Shown: positions 51,450-61,129, counted from the stretch's first letter. The stretch is 64,000 nt of DNA from an uncultured Lachnospiraceae bacterium (GCA_910583605.1 CAJTXN010000001.1:124001-188000); one strand, 5' to 3'. The notes: generated by a model from the sequence alone, not told the origin. Made by a program: numbers and translations.

Positions 51450-54032
51450 ATGAATATCAATAAATTTACACAAAAATCCATGGAAGCAGTAAACCAATGT
51501 GAGAAAATTGCGTATGAATTCGGCAATCAGGAAATAGAGCAGGAGCATCTGCTGTATAGTCTTCTGACACTGGAAGATAGTCTGATACTTAAAATGATTG
51601 AAAAAATGGAAATAAATAAGGAATATTTTCTGAACCGGGTGCGGGAATATCTGGAACAACTGGTAAAAGTTCAGGGCGGGCGTCTGCGGATTGGCAATGA
51701 TCTGAATAAAGTCCTGGTGAGCGCCGAAGATGAAGCAAAGCCAATGGGGGATGAATATATTTCCGTGGAGCATCTGTTTCTGGCAATGCTCAAGTATCCG
51801 AACCGGAATATAAAAGAGCTGTTCCATGAATTCGGAATCAATAAAGAGAGATTTTTGCAGGCACTGGCAACAGTACGGGGGAATCAGAGAGTGACTTCGG
51901 ATAATCCGGAAGCAACTTATGACACATTGAATAAATATGCCGTGGATCTGGTGGAGCGGGCAGGAAAACAGAAATTAGACCCGGTCATCGGCAGAGATGT
52001 TGAAATTCGAAATGTAATTCGTATATTATCCCGTAAGACAAAAAATAATCCGGTTCTGATCGGAGAGCCGGGTGTAGGAAAAACAGCGGCCGTAGAAGGT
52101 CTGGCACAGAGAATCGTGCGGGGGGATGTACCTCAGGGACTGCAGGATAAAAAGCTGTATGCTCTGGATATGGGAGCTCTGGTTGCCGGCGCCAAGTATC
52201 GGGGAGAATTTGAGGAACGGTTAAAGGCGGTTTTGGATGAAGTCAGGAAAAGCGAAGGACAGATTATTTTATTTATTGATGAACTTCATACCATCGTCGG
52301 TGCCGGAAAGACCGAAGGAGCCATGGATGCCGGAAACATGTTAAAACCAATGCTGGCAAGAGGAGAACTGCACTGTATTGGTGCCACAACATTGGATGAA
52401 TACAGAAAATATATTGAAAAAGATCCGGCATTGGAGCGGAGATTTCAGCCGGTCATGGTAAATGAGCCGACACTGGAAGATACCATATCCATATTACGTG
52501 GATTGAAAGAGCGGTATGAGGTATTTCACGGGGTAAAGATTACGGATTCCGCGCTGGTCAGTGCGGCAACTTTGTCAAACCGGTATATTACCGACCGTTT
52601 TCTTCCGGATAAGGCTATTGATCTGGTGGATGAGGCATGTGCGCTGATAAAAACGGAACTGGATTCCATGCCCACGGAACTGGATGAAATGAAACGCCGT
52701 GTGATGCAGCTTGAAATCGAAGAGACGGCATTGAAAAAAGAGGAAGACCGTCTGAGCAGAGACCGTTTGGAAACACTGCAGAAAGAGCTGGCAGAACTGC
52801 GGGATGAATTTAAGAATCAGATGGCACAATGGGAAAATGAGAAATCCAGTGTGGATGCATTGTCGAAACTGCGGGAGCAGATTGAGGATGTCAATAACCG
52901 GATTCAGGTGGCAGAACGGGAATATGATCTGGAAACCGTTGCAAAGTTAAAGTACGGAGAACTGCCGGGATTAATGAAGCAACTGGAACAGGAAGAGGAA
53001 AAGATAAAAAGTAAGGAACTCAGTCTGGTCCATGAGGCGGTTACCGAAGAAGAAATTGCAAAAATCATTTCCCGATGGACCGGAATTCCTGTGGCAAAGC
53101 TTACAGAATCGGAACGGAGTAAAACCCTTCATCTGGATGATGAACTTCACAAACGGGTAATCGGACAGGAGGAAGCGGTTACAAAGGTGACGGAGGCCAT
53201 TATCCGTTCCAAGGCGGGAATTAAGGACCCGTCCAAACCAATTGGTTCCTTTTTGTTCCTGGGACCTACCGGCGTGGGTAAGACAGAATTGGCCAAGTCT
53301 CTGGCGGCAAATCTGTTTGACAATGAAGCCAATATGGTTAGAATTGACATGAGTGAATATATGGAGAAACATTCGGTTTCCCGTCTGGTAGGAGCGCCTC
53401 CGGGATATGTGGGTTATGATGAGGGCGGACAGCTGACAGAAGCAGTCAGACGTCAGCCGTACAGTGTGGTATTGTTTGATGAAATTGAAAAAGCTCATCC
53501 CGATGTATTTAATATTTTATTACAGGTATTGGATGACGGCCGTATTACCGATTCCCAGGGCAGAACGGTGGACTTTAAAAATACCATTCTGATCATGACT
53601 TCCAATATCGGTTCCTCCTATCTGCTGGAGGGTATTAATGAAAACGGAGAGATAACGGAAGAGGCGAGAAACCGGGTGGAACATGAATTAAAGAATCATT
53701 TCCGGCCTGAATTTATTAACCGGCTGGATGAAATCATTATGTTCAAGCCGCTGACCAGAGATAATATCAGCGGAATCATAGATATTCTGATGGATAATCT
53801 GAATGACAGAGTGGCGGATAAAGATTTGTCTATTACACTGACGGAGGCAGCAAAAGATTATATAACCGAACACGGATATGACCCGGTATACGGCGCCCGT
53901 CCGTTGAAACGGTATTTACAGAAAAATGTTGAAACCATGGCAGCAAAACTGATCTTAGGTGATGATCTGGAAACCGGAAACCGGATTATCATGGATGTGG
54001 AAAATGATAAGCTGGTAACCAGAGTAGAATAA
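51450..54032 (+). CDS. clpB: ATP-dependent disaggregase ClpB
   Basis: Hsp100 chaperone that pulls proteins out of aggregates together with DnaK. The 860 residues contain the N-terminal Clp repeat domain (MNINKFTQKSMEAVNQCEKIA), AAA+ module 1 (Walker A GEPGVGKTAAVE), a coiled-coil M domain (about 400-530, Glu/Lys/Arg-rich) and AAA+ module 2 (Walker A GPTGVGKTELAKS, VRIDMSEYMEKHSVSRL). The C-terminal domain ends GARPLKRYLQKNVE. The long M domain distinguishes it from ClpC and ClpA. AAAGGTGG precedes the ATG. Confidence 0.96.
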   Translation: MNINKFTQKSMEAVNQCEKIAYEFGNQEIEQEHLLYSLLTLEDSLILKMIEKMEINKEYFLNRVREYLEQLVKVQGGRLRIGNDLNKVLVSAEDEAKPMGDEYISVEHLFLAMLKYPNRNIKELFHEFGINKERFLQALATVRGNQRVTSDNPEATYDTLNKYAVDLVERAGKQKLDPVIGRDVEIRNVIRILSRKTKNNPVLIGEPGVGKTAAVEGLAQRIVRGDVPQGLQDKKLYALDMGALVAGAKYRGEFEERLKAVLDEVRKSEGQIILFIDELHTIVGAGKTEGAMDAGNMLKPMLARGELHCIGATTLDEYRKYIEKDPALERRFQPVMVNEPTLEDTISILRGLKERYEVFHGVKITDSALVSAATLSNRYITDRFLPDKAIDLVDEACALIKTELDSMPTELDEMKRRVMQLEIEETALKKEEDRLSRDRLETLQKELAELRDEFKNQMAQWENEKSSVDALSKLREQIEDVNNRIQVAEREYDLETVAKLKYGELPGLMKQLEQEEEKIKSKELSLVHEAVTEEEIAKIISRWTGIPVAKLTESERSKTLHLDDELHKRVIGQEEAVTKVTEAIIRSKAGIKDPSKPIGSFLFLGPTGVGKTELAKSLAANLFDNEANMVRIDMSEYMEKHSVSRLVGAPPGYVGYDEGGQLTEAVRRQPYSVVLFDEIEKAHPDVFNILLQVLDDGRITDSQGRTVDFKNTILIMTSNIGSSYLLEGINENGEITEEARNRVEHELKNHFRPEFINRLDEIIMFKPLTRDNISGIIDILMDNLNDRVADKDLSITLTEAAKDYITEHGYDPVYGARPLKRYLQKNVETMAAKLILGDDLETGNRIIMDVENDKLVTRVE

Positions 54033-54108
54033 TCAGATATCCTGCATAAAATTTCACATGCCGGGCATCATAGCAATATAATTTTATGGTGAAAGCGAGT
54101 GAAAGAAT

Positions 54109-54825
54109 ATGCAGGATATTTTTCATATTATTTTATTATCCAGTGGTTCGGTAGTAGCTTTATTTATATTAACAAAATTAATGGGATATCGTCAGATGTC
54201 GGAATTAAGTATGTTTGATTATATCAACGGCATTACCATAGGATCCATTGCGGCAGAGATGGCAACGGCTTTGGAGGACGGAGTCACGAAAACCTTAACT
54301 GCAATGATTGTTTATGCGTTTTTTTCTGTTGCACTGTCTTACATCAGCATGAAGTCAATGAAGGGAAGAAGGATCATAGCAGGACGGCCGATTATACTTT
54401 TGAATGACGGTGTAATCTATGAAAAAAATTTAAAAAAAGCAAAAATAGATTTGTCGGAACTGCTGGTACAGTGCAGGGTAAACGGTTATTTTGATATATC
54501 AAAGATTCAGACTGCGATTCTGGAAGATAACGGCAAGATAAGCTTTCTTCCGAAATCGGAAGAAAGACCTATCACGCCAAATGATATGGGGTTAAAGCCA
54601 AAGAGTGATAATATGGTAGCAAATCTCGTTATAGACGGTAAACTAATGAAAAATAATCTGAAACATTCCGGAAAGGATACGATCTGGCTTAATAAACAGC
54701 TTGCAGCGTTTGGGGTAACGGATATGAAAGAGGTTTTACTGGCAACCTGTGATCTGGAAAATAACGTTACCGTTTATCGCAAAAACGAGATGGAGCATAA
54801 GGGTGAAAGCGATGTTCTGGATTAA
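54109..54825 (+). CDS. DUF421 (YetF-like) membrane protein
   Basis: A 238-residue protein with three N-terminal membrane segments (about 5-22, 38-58, 62-84) and a cytoplasmic alpha/beta domain of the DUF421/YetF type. Typical parts are LTKLMGYRQMSELSMFDYINGITIGSIAAEMA and GRPIILLNDGVIYEKNLKKAKIDLSELL. Members in Bacillus have been tied to spore and membrane processes, but no activity is settled. It follows clpB with its own ribosome site. Its end nearly touches the convergent small gene at 54829. Confidence 0.88.
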   Translation: MQDIFHIILLSSGSVVALFILTKLMGYRQMSELSMFDYINGITIGSIAAEMATALEDGVTKTLTAMIVYAFFSVALSYISMKSMKGRRIIAGRPIILLNDGVIYEKNLKKAKIDLSELLVQCRVNGYFDISKIQTAILEDNGKISFLPKSEERPITPNDMGLKPKSDNMVANLVIDGKLMKNNLKHSGKDTIWLNKQLAAFGVTDMKEVLLATCDLENNVTVYRKNEMEHKGESDVLD

Positions 54826-54828
54826 TGG

Positions 54829-55200
54829 TTAATAATTCCGGAAATAATTTCTTCTGCAGCTGCGCCTCTTATACATTTCGTCTGACATTAATATGCTGAC
54901 CACATCTTTCAGCCATGCTTTGTCGGTACATTTTTTTGCATAAGAGCAGCTGCAGTTTGCAACGGCACATACGTCATTGCAAAGTTTCATAAACATGATT
55001 TTATCCGGATATTCGTCATACATCATGCTGCCTTCATAATCCAGTTTATCACATTCGTCATCTATAATTGCTTTTAAATCAGAAATTTCCCGGGGATACA
55101 GTTTGCTTAAATATTCTATGTCACGGTTGTTTTCATAGTTACATTCGGAAAGATTGTAAACCGGATATTTTTGGGAATATAAAGGAAGATTATAGTTCAT
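54829..55200 (-). CDS. Conserved hypothetical Cys-rich protein, 123 residues
   Basis: A small, acidic, soluble protein (YPREISDLKAIIDDECDKLDYEGSMMYDEYPDKIM). The segment ECDxLDYEGSMMYDEYPD is, from memory, a recurrent motif of small Lachnospiraceae proteins. Six cysteines occur, several in the C-terminal half (CNDVCAVANCSCSYAKKC), which suggests metal binding or disulfides. GGAGGCAG precedes its ATG on the minus strand. It converges on the DUF421 gene with a four-base gap. I cannot assign a function. Confidence 0.7.
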   Translation of the reverse strand: MNYNLPLYSQKYPVYNLSECNYENNRDIEYLSKLYPREISDLKAIIDDECDKLDYEGSMMYDEYPDKIMFMKLCNDVCAVANCSCSYAKKCTDKAWLKDVVSILMSDEMYKRRSCRRNYFRNY

Positions 55201-55251
55201 ACTGCCTCCAGTTTCTTTTTTCTATATTATATTCAGATTTCCACATTTTGC

Positions 55252-55280
55252 TTGCATTAATAGTGCGGATATGGTACAAT
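55252..55280 (+). promoter_or_regulatory. Promoter of secG
   Basis: TTGCAT (55252-55257), 17 bases, TACAAT (55275-55280), about 40 bases before the secG ribosome site. Confidence 0.75.
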
Positions 55281-55327
55281 AACAAACAATTGAGTAAATC
55301 TGATACGATGCCAAAGGAGGTGTAGGG

Positions 55328-55561
55328 ATGCTTAAGACTATATTAACTGTTATTTTTTTGATTATATGTGTTGTATTAACGATAATTGTTCTTATGCAGG
55401 AAGGTAAGTCTGCAGGACTGGGAACGATAAGCGGCGCTGCTGAAACATATTGGGGAAAGAACAAGGGTCGTTCCATGGAAGGTGCGCTTGAAAAAGCAAC
55501 AAAGATTCTTGCAGTTCTTTTTATCGTACTTGCGGTATTGCTGAATTCCAGATTTTTATAA
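55328..55561 (+). CDS. secG: Preprotein translocase subunit SecG
   Basis: Small membrane subunit of the SecYEG channel. The 77 residues hold two membrane segments (about 4-22 and 58-74) and between them the family sequence MQEGKSAGLGTISGAAETYWGKNKGRSMEGALEKAT. GGAGGTGTAGGG precedes the ATG. The order secG-rnr-smpB-ssrA seen here is common in Firmicutes and joins secretion with ribosome rescue. Confidence 0.94.
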   Translation: MLKTILTVIFLIICVVLTIIVLMQEGKSAGLGTISGAAETYWGKNKGRSMEGALEKATKILAVLFIVLAVLLNSRFL

Positions 55562-55585
55562 TTGGATGATAAGAATCATATTTTA

Positions 55586-55628
55586 ACCGTATCACTCGTT
55601 GCAAAACATATAGTGATGCGGTTTTTTT
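55586..55628 (+). terminator. Terminator after secG
   Basis: ACCGTATCACT (55586-55596) pairs with AGTGATGCGGT (55612-55622) with one G-U pair, followed by seven T. Confidence 0.85.
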
Positions 55629-55748
55629 ATAATTTATGTGCTGGAAGTTCCCAAAAACATGAAACCATGTCGTCGTATGGTAAGAGAGTGAACGGGATGG
55701 AGGCTTTCTTTACTTATTAAAAATTAAAACAGGAAAGGAATTAAATTA

Positions 55749-57896
55749 ATGGAGAAAGAATTATTAAATCAGAGAAAACAAATTATCCTGGATATTATAA
55801 ATGATGATAATTATATTCCGATGAAAATTAAGGAACTGGCGATAGTGTTAAATGTTCCGAAGGAAAATCGGGAGGATTTGGAAGAGGTTTTAAAGGAACT
55901 GCTGGCAGAAGGAAGAATCAGTGTATCGAAAAAAGGAAAGTACGGAAAACCCAGCGGAAATATTTTAGTCGGAACATATGAAGGTAATGCCAAGGGATTT
56001 GGTTTTGTGACCGTGGAGGGTGAAACCGAAGATATTTTTATACCGGAGAGTGCTTCCAATGGTGCTTTAAATGAAGACCTTGTACAGGTGGTACTGCGTT
56101 CTGGTAAAGGGGGAAAACGCCGGGAGGGTGAGATTATCAAAATTCTGGAACATGGTGTGACGGAACTGGTGGGAACCTATCAGAAAAGTCAGAATTTTGG
56201 TTTTGTGGTACCGGATAATAATAAAATTTCACGAGACATTTTTATTCCGATTGAAAAATCCAAAGGTGCCATGACCGGTCATAAGGTTGTTGTGAAAATA
56301 TCAAGTTATGGAGATAAGAATAAGAAACCGGAGGGTGTGGTAAAAGAAATCATCGGGCATATTAACGATCCCGGAACTGATATTTTATCCGTTGTGAAAA
56401 GCCTGAATATTCCGATGGAATTTCCGGATGAGGTTATGAAGCAGGTGGAGAGAATTCCCAATGAAGTGGATTCTAAAGATATGGCCGGAAGAATGGATAT
56501 CCGGGACTGGCAGACGGTGACCATTGATGGTGAGGATGCCAAAGACCTGGATGATGCCATAACCGTTCAGAAGGAAGGAAATAGGTATGTACTGGGAGTG
56601 CATATTGCCGATGTGGCAAATTATGTTCAGGAGCATACACCATTGGATAAAGAGGCATTAAAGAGAGGAACCAGTGTTTATCTGGTGGACCGGGTAATTC
56701 CAATGCTTCCCCATAAGCTGTCCAATGGTATCTGTTCCCTGAATGCAGGGGCAGACCGTCTGGCACTGAGCTGTATTATGGAAATTGATGAAAAAGGAAA
56801 TGTGGTTGGACATAGAATTGCGGAAACCGTTTTACGGGTAGACCGGCGCATGGATTATACAACCGTGAAAAAAATACTGGAGGACAATGATGAAGCGGCG
56901 ATTCAGGAGTATAAAGAACTGGTACCCATGTTCCGTCTGATGGAAGAACTGGCAGGAATATTAAGGGAAAAGAGGCATAAACGCGGTTCTATTGATTTTG
57001 ATTTTCCGGAAAGTAAGATACTTCTGGATGAAAAAGGTCATCCGGTTGAAATAAAACCATATGAAAGAAATACGGCTACCAAAATTATTGAGGATTTTAT
57101 GCTTATAGCGAATGAGACTATAGCCGAGGATTATTTCTGGCAGGAACTGCCGTTTGTATATCGAACCCATGACAATCCGGATTCAGAAAAAATGCTGAAA
57201 CTCGGCTTGTTTATCAATAATTTCGGATATGCCATCAAGACCACACAGGAGGAAATTCATCCGAAGGAACTCCAGAAATTACTGGAGCGGATTGACGGAA
57301 CGGATGAGGAAACATTGATCAGCAGACTGACATTGCGTTCCATGAAACAGGCGAAATATACGACAAACTGTTCCGGACATTTCGGACTGGCAACAAAGTA
57401 TTACTGCCATTTTACTTCACCGATCCGAAGATATCCGGATTTACAGATTCACCGGATTATTAAAGAAAACCTTCGGGGCGGACTGAATGAAAAACGTATC
57501 CGGCATTATGAATCCATTTTGCCGGGGGTTGCTGACCAGTCCAGTACAACGGAGCGGCGGGCAGATGAAGCAGAACGGGATACGGATAAGCTGAAAAAAG
57601 TGGAATATATGGAACAGCATATCGGAGAAGAATTTACCGGTGTTATTTCAGGTATTACAAACTGGGGAATGTATGTGGAATTGCCAAACACCATAGAGGG
57701 TATGGTACGGATTACGGAAATCCGTGACGACTATTATTATTATGATGAAGAAAAGTATGAACTGGTGGGAGAAACCACAAAACGTACGTTTAAACTGGGG
57801 CAGGAAGTAAAGATTCAGGTAGCGGCAACCGATAAAATGCTGAGACAGATTGATTTCAGTCTCGCAGAAGAGGAATCAGAGGATGAGATTGAATAA
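55749..57896 (+). CDS. rnr: Ribonuclease R
   Basis: A 3'-5' exoribonuclease that degrades structured RNA and works with SmpB-tmRNA on stalled messages. The 715 residues contain an N-terminal helix-turn-helix, two cold-shock domains (TYEGNAKGFGFVTVEGETEDIFI and TYQKSQNFGFVVPDNNKISRDIFI), the RNB catalytic domain with the acidic cluster DGEDAKDLDDAI, and a C-terminal S1 domain (GVISGITNWGMYVELPNTIEGMVRI). AGGAAAGG precedes the ATG. smpB follows 29 bases later. Confidence 0.96.
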   Translation: MEKELLNQRKQIILDIINDDNYIPMKIKELAIVLNVPKENREDLEEVLKELLAEGRISVSKKGKYGKPSGNILVGTYEGNAKGFGFVTVEGETEDIFIPESASNGALNEDLVQVVLRSGKGGKRREGEIIKILEHGVTELVGTYQKSQNFGFVVPDNNKISRDIFIPIEKSKGAMTGHKVVVKISSYGDKNKKPEGVVKEIIGHINDPGTDILSVVKSLNIPMEFPDEVMKQVERIPNEVDSKDMAGRMDIRDWQTVTIDGEDAKDLDDAITVQKEGNRYVLGVHIADVANYVQEHTPLDKEALKRGTSVYLVDRVIPMLPHKLSNGICSLNAGADRLALSCIMEIDEKGNVVGHRIAETVLRVDRRMDYTTVKKILEDNDEAAIQEYKELVPMFRLMEELAGILREKRHKRGSIDFDFPESKILLDEKGHPVEIKPYERNTATKIIEDFMLIANETIAEDYFWQELPFVYRTHDNPDSEKMLKLGLFINNFGYAIKTTQEEIHPKELQKLLERIDGTDEETLISRLTLRSMKQAKYTTNCSGHFGLATKYYCHFTSPIRRYPDLQIHRIIKENLRGGLNEKRIRHYESILPGVADQSSTTERRADEAERDTDKLKKVEYMEQHIGEEFTGVISGITNWGMYVELPNTIEGMVRITEIRDDYYYYDEEKYELVGETTKRTFKLGQEVKIQVAATDKMLRQIDFSLAEEESEDEIE

Positions 57897-57925
57897 AATA
57901 TAATGTCAGGAGGCAGTATATAACA

Positions 57926-58393
57926 ATGAGTAAAGAATCTATAAAGCTAATCGCAAACAATAAAAAAGCATACCATGACTATTTTATTGAGGATAAATAT
58001 GAAGCGGGAATCTGTCTGCACGGGACAGAGGTAAAATCCCTGAGAATGGGAAGATGCAGTATCAAAGAGTCTTTTATCCGGGTGGAAAACGGTGAAGTGT
58101 TTATCTATAATATGCATATCAGTCCTTACGAGAAAGGGAATATTTTTAATAAGGATCCTCTGAGAATTAAGAAGCTGATGCTGCATAAATATGAAATCAA
58201 TAAATTATCCGGTAAAATGACGGAAAAGGGTTATACGCTGGTGCCGACACAGGTTTATTTTAAAGGCGGACTGGTAAAAGTAGAAGTTGGTCTTGCCAAA
58301 GGTAAAAAGTTGTATGACAAGAGACAGGATATTGCGAAACGGGACCAGCGCAGAGAGGCAGAAAAAGAATTTAAGGTTCGGAATCTGGGATAG
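57926..58393 (+). CDS. smpB: SsrA-binding protein
   Basis: Binds tmRNA and brings it to stalled ribosomes. The 155-residue protein has the OB-fold sequences NKKAYHDYFIEDKYEAGICLHGTEVKSLR, FIYNMHISPYEKGN, KRGYT-like EKGYTLVPTQVYFKGGLVKVEVGLAKGKKLYDKR and a basic tail (DIAKRDQRREAEKEFKVRNLG). AGGAGG precedes the ATG. The ssrA gene lies 1.1 kb downstream on the same strand. Confidence 0.97.
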   Translation: MSKESIKLIANNKKAYHDYFIEDKYEAGICLHGTEVKSLRMGRCSIKESFIRVENGEVFIYNMHISPYEKGNIFNKDPLRIKKLMLHKYEINKLSGKMTEKGYTLVPTQVYFKGGLVKVEVGLAKGKKLYDKRQDIAKRDQRREAEKEFKVRNLG

Positions 58394-58403
58394 GAGTGAT
58401 TTT

Positions 58404-59360
58404 TTGGCGTTTGATAAGGAAACGATTTATGATCAGTCATTGTTGGATAAAGTTTACGGGCTGGTGCTGGCCGGAGGCGGCGGAAAGGGAGCCTATCAGG
58501 CCGGTGTATTTAAAGCGCTTTGGGAGTGCGGGCTTTTTGACCGGATTTTGGGAATAGCCGGAAGCAGTGTAGGAGCGTTGAATATGTGTCTTTTTTCACA
58601 GGAGGATACAGAATTAAGTGAAGAGATATGGAAACAGATCCGCCCCGATCAGTTTATCCGTCCGGATGTGAAATATCTGGATTTTAAAGAGGGGATATTC
58701 GGAAGAGAAGGTTTATTGGAACTGATGGACCGGTATATTGATTATGACCGTGTTTCCGAATCGGATATGTCTCTGTATGCCACGGTTTCCAGGTATGACG
58801 AAAGAGGAACGGGGATTCCGGCTGCCGAATATTTTCGGTTAAACGGAATGAATAAAAAGATGATTCAGGATATCTTACTGGCTTCGTCTGCACTTCCTGC
58901 CATTTATGCTCCGGTAAAGATTGGGAAATTTTTATACCGGGATGGAGGAATTACGGATAATCTTCCTATAGAACCATTGTATCGTAAAGGAATACGTAAT
59001 TTTATAGTTATTCCGTTATCTCCGGCAACAAAGATTTCTTATGATGAATATCCCGATGCAGAGTTTCTTGTAATAAAACCCGGTCGGAGTCTGGGAGATG
59101 ATCTTACAGGCACCCTGGATTTTACCAGTTACGGTGCGAAAATCCGCATGAAACTGGGATATGAAGATGCGGTACGTACTTTGACCTATCTTCATTCGCC
59201 GGAAAGCGGACAGCCGGGATTTGAAGAGCAGCTCACTGCATTGGCAGATGAGGATTTTCGTAAGATTATTTTGGAACATGGTGCAAAACAGGTTGAAAAA
59301 ATGATAAACAATGATTGGAAAAAATTAAAAAATTATCTGGAAACCGTTACAGGTGCTTGA
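58404..59360 (+). CDS. Patatin-like phospholipase
   Basis: A 318-residue patatin-family lipid acyl hydrolase. Visible motifs are the oxyanion loop VLAGGGGKGAYQAG, the nucleophile Ser in IAGSSVGALN (GxSxG) and the catalytic Asp in YRDGGITDNLPI. I assign a TTG start at 58404 because AGGAG lies seven bases before it and it begins ten bases after smpB; an in-frame ATG at 58287 lies deep inside smpB. No signal peptide is seen, so it acts inside the cell. The stop codon overlaps the -35 element of the ssrA promoter. Confidence 0.88.
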   Translation: MAFDKETIYDQSLLDKVYGLVLAGGGGKGAYQAGVFKALWECGLFDRILGIAGSSVGALNMCLFSQEDTELSEEIWKQIRPDQFIRPDVKYLDFKEGIFGREGLLELMDRYIDYDRVSESDMSLYATVSRYDERGTGIPAAEYFRLNGMNKKMIQDILLASSALPAIYAPVKIGKFLYRDGGITDNLPIEPLYRKGIRNFIVIPLSPATKISYDEYPDAEFLVIKPGRSLGDDLTGTLDFTSYGAKIRMKLGYEDAVRTLTYLHSPESGQPGFEEQLTALADEDFRKIILEHGAKQVEKMINNDWKKLKNYLETVTGA

Positions 59361-59385
59361 CATTTTACAAAAAAAGATTTATGAT
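59357..59385 (+). promoter_or_regulatory. Promoter of ssrA
   Basis: TTGACA (59357-59362), 17 bases, TATGAT (59380-59385). The start near 59392 implies a ~75-base precursor segment removed by RNase P from the mature tmRNA. Confidence 0.83.
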
Positions 59386-59468
59386 ATATTTCCATTACAA
59401 ATATTCTGTGTTGTTGCAGAGCGTATTGGGTTGTAATGGTATCGTTTGAAAATCAGTATCCGTATTTC

Positions 59469-59812
59469 GGGGTTGTACTGGTTTCGACGGGGTTTTAGAA
59501 GTTAGAGAAGCCACCCGTGGACTAGGACCACGATAAAACTTAGAAAATTAAAATTAAACGCAAACGATAACGTAGCGTACGCTGCCTAGTGGCAGCTGTC
59601 GACCTTAAGCCTCCCGCTGCTTAAGACTCGGCATCGACTTTGCGGGGCACTTTCTTTCCAAAGCTTTGAGGTAAGAAAAGATTTATGAAGCTACTAAGGT
59701 TTTAAGCCTGTCAGCAGGCATAAGACCGAGGGAATGTTTAATATGCTGACTGTGGTGGGAGAAACTTTAATGGAAGAGGCTTCGGACACGGGTTCGATTC
59801 CCGTCAGCTCCA
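59469..59812 (+). ncRNA. ssrA: Transfer-messenger RNA
   Basis: Rescues stalled ribosomes by adding a degradation tag. The 5' end GGGGTTGTACTGGTTTCGAC pairs with the 3' end CAGCTCC through a seven-base tRNA-like acceptor stem. The 3' part has the T-arm CGGGTTCGATTCCCG. The tag frame starts at GCA 59570 and reads ANDNVAYAA then stop (59597-59599), i.e. (A)ANDNVAYAA after the alanine from charged tmRNA. The terminal CCA is not encoded. Length (~344) is normal. It follows rnr and smpB, its functional partners. Confidence 0.97.
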
Positions 59813-59819
59813 TAGAGGG

Positions 59820-59856
59820 AAAGCTTTGGAAACGAATTTGTTTTCAAAGCTTTTTG
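59820..59856 (+). terminator. Terminator after ssrA
   Basis: AAAGCTTTG (59820-59828) pairs with CAAAGCTTT (59845-59853) and runs into T. Confidence 0.85.
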
Positions 59857-59881
59857 AATATGAAAGGGTCGTTGATTATTG

Positions 59882-59897
59882 ATGCAGATATCTGCAT
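59882..59897. promoter_or_regulatory. Perfect 16-base palindrome before the unknown cassette
   Basis: ATGCAGATATCTGCAT is a perfect palindrome 40 bases before the start of the gene at 59938. It could be an operator or overlap the -10 region; TTGATT lies just upstream at about 59872. Confidence 0.35.
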
Positions 59898-59937
59898 ATA
59901 GGGGAAATACAAAATAATTAAGTAAAGGAAAACACTT

Positions 59938-60369
59938 ATGAAGAAGAGAAATCAAAAATGGACATACGGAGTTGCTATTGTTCTTGTTTTATTTATTGTT
60001 GGTAGTGTGATTTTTTATTTCTATAGCAATCGTTACAGCGATGTGATTCGTTATGTTCATGGATTTAATGAAACTGCTGAAATAAGCACGTCTGAAGGCC
60101 GGTTATTAACCGGACAGGAGAAGCAGGAGTTATTAGATATTTTCGGTCATATATCTAAAACTCATCTGAAGAAAATAGAGAAACATCAGATTGTAGATGT
60201 ATCTACAGAAGCATTTTATATCAAAATTCAGTCTGACGAGAAATTAAATTTTATCTATCCGGGTTATTATGACGGTGAAGATGCAGTTTTAGAGTATAAA
60301 GGGAATCATTGGCTGATTACTTATGAGGGATTAAAAGAGTTAATCAAAAGTATAAGTGATGTTAAATGA
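59938..60369 (+). CDS. Small membrane-anchored protein of unknown function (paralogue A)
   Basis: A 143-residue protein with a basic start, one membrane segment (about residues 11-30) and an outer or periplasm-like domain. I do not recognise the family. It resembles the protein at 61272: both share the pattern RxLxxxEKxELxxxxxxISK, then a DE pair, then DAxxxYKGxxxWI and ELKE at the end. The gene between them (60479) is unrelated. Two small membrane-anchored relatives flanking one soluble protein is an arrangement seen in effector/immunity loci, but nothing here proves that. AAAGGA precedes the ATG. Confidence 0.65.
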   Translation: MKKRNQKWTYGVAIVLVLFIVGSVIFYFYSNRYSDVIRYVHGFNETAEISTSEGRLLTGQEKQELLDIFGHISKTHLKKIEKHQIVDVSTEAFYIKIQSDEKLNFIYPGYYDGEDAVLEYKGNHWLITYEGLKELIKSISDVK

Positions 60370-60393
60370 AGAAGCAATACATAACAGGTTCAG

Positions 60394-60414
60394 GCAGGGA
60401 TTTGTTGTCCCTGC
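60394..60414 (+). other. Hairpin between the first two cassette genes
   Basis: GCAGGGA and TCCCTGC pair around a seven-base loop, followed by AATTTT. It could end or attenuate transcription after the gene at 59938. A TATAAT at about 60442 may start a separate transcript. Confidence 0.4.
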
Positions 60415-60478
60415 TGCTAATTTTGTGTATGGGAATGCCGATATAATAAGAAATAAAAATATTAAGGAGGATTTTCAT

Positions 60479-61129
60479 ATGAATGTTACAATGAATCCTG
60501 ATAATCATCAAATATTATCTCTTAAGACCGTTCATTTTGCTACAATGGAGGAAAAAAATGCATCAGCGGTTTCTGCCTCAGGCAGAGATCAGGCAATCAT
60601 TTCCGAAGAGGGACGGTGCGGACTGGAATACCATCTGAATGCCATGACAAAAGAGGATTTCATGGATATGCTCAAGCAGTGGCAAAATGAGAATCAGACC
60701 AAATTAGAAGTGGATCCTTATCGGAAGGTGGACCCGGATGGTACCATAGCAACTAAAATTTATTTTGAATCATATATTGGACAGTTGGAGGAAAACAGAA
60801 AAACAATTGAAGCTTACTATGCAGATGCCTATCAGGAAGCGGTGTCCAACCCGCTGGGGAACAGTACAACTGCGGTGCTGTCTTACATCGCAGGCCGCTA
60901 TCTGTGTTCCTGGTCCGGCTATTTTAACGGCAATATGCCGGCAAATGAGCGGAAATGGTCATACATTCAGCTGACTGCGATGATTAACGGTTCAGGGGTA
61001 GCACTTAATGATCCTTATGCTTTGGCGGCTTCTGGCGGTCCGAAAACAGTAGAACAAATGGACAGGATTGCACGGCAGGCTGTGAAGGAAAAACTGGATG
61101 CGCTTCTCAGGGAAGGCGAAGCGGTATAA
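60479..61129 (+). CDS. Unknown 216-residue protein at the centre of the cassette
   Basis: No named domain is recognised. ATG at 60479 follows AAGGAGG; an in-frame ATG at 60356 has no such site. The protein has no signal peptide or membrane segment. The N-terminus is polar (MNVTMNPDNHQILSLKTVHF), residues 75-135 are helical and charged, and the C-terminus reads GSGVALNDPYALAASGGPKTVEQMDRIARQAVKEKLD. From memory, similar proteins occur in several Lachnospiraceae, often in multiple copies, without known function. It lies between two paralogous membrane-anchored genes. Confidence 0.65.
   Translation: MNVTMNPDNHQILSLKTVHFATMEEKNASAVSASGRDQAIISEEGRCGLEYHLNAMTKEDFMDMLKQWQNENQTKLEVDPYRKVDPDGTIATKIYFESYIGQLEENRKTIEAYYADAYQEAVSNPLGNSTTAVLSYIAGRYLCSWSGYFNGNMPANERKWSYIQLTAMINGSGVALNDPYALAASGGPKTVEQMDRIARQAVKEKLDALLREGEAV

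Noticed and set aside
58287..58403. An upstream in-frame ATG for the patatin-like gene
   Set aside because: It would overlap smpB by over 100 bases without a ribosome site. The TTG at 58404 has AGGAG at the right distance and gives a normal N-terminus.
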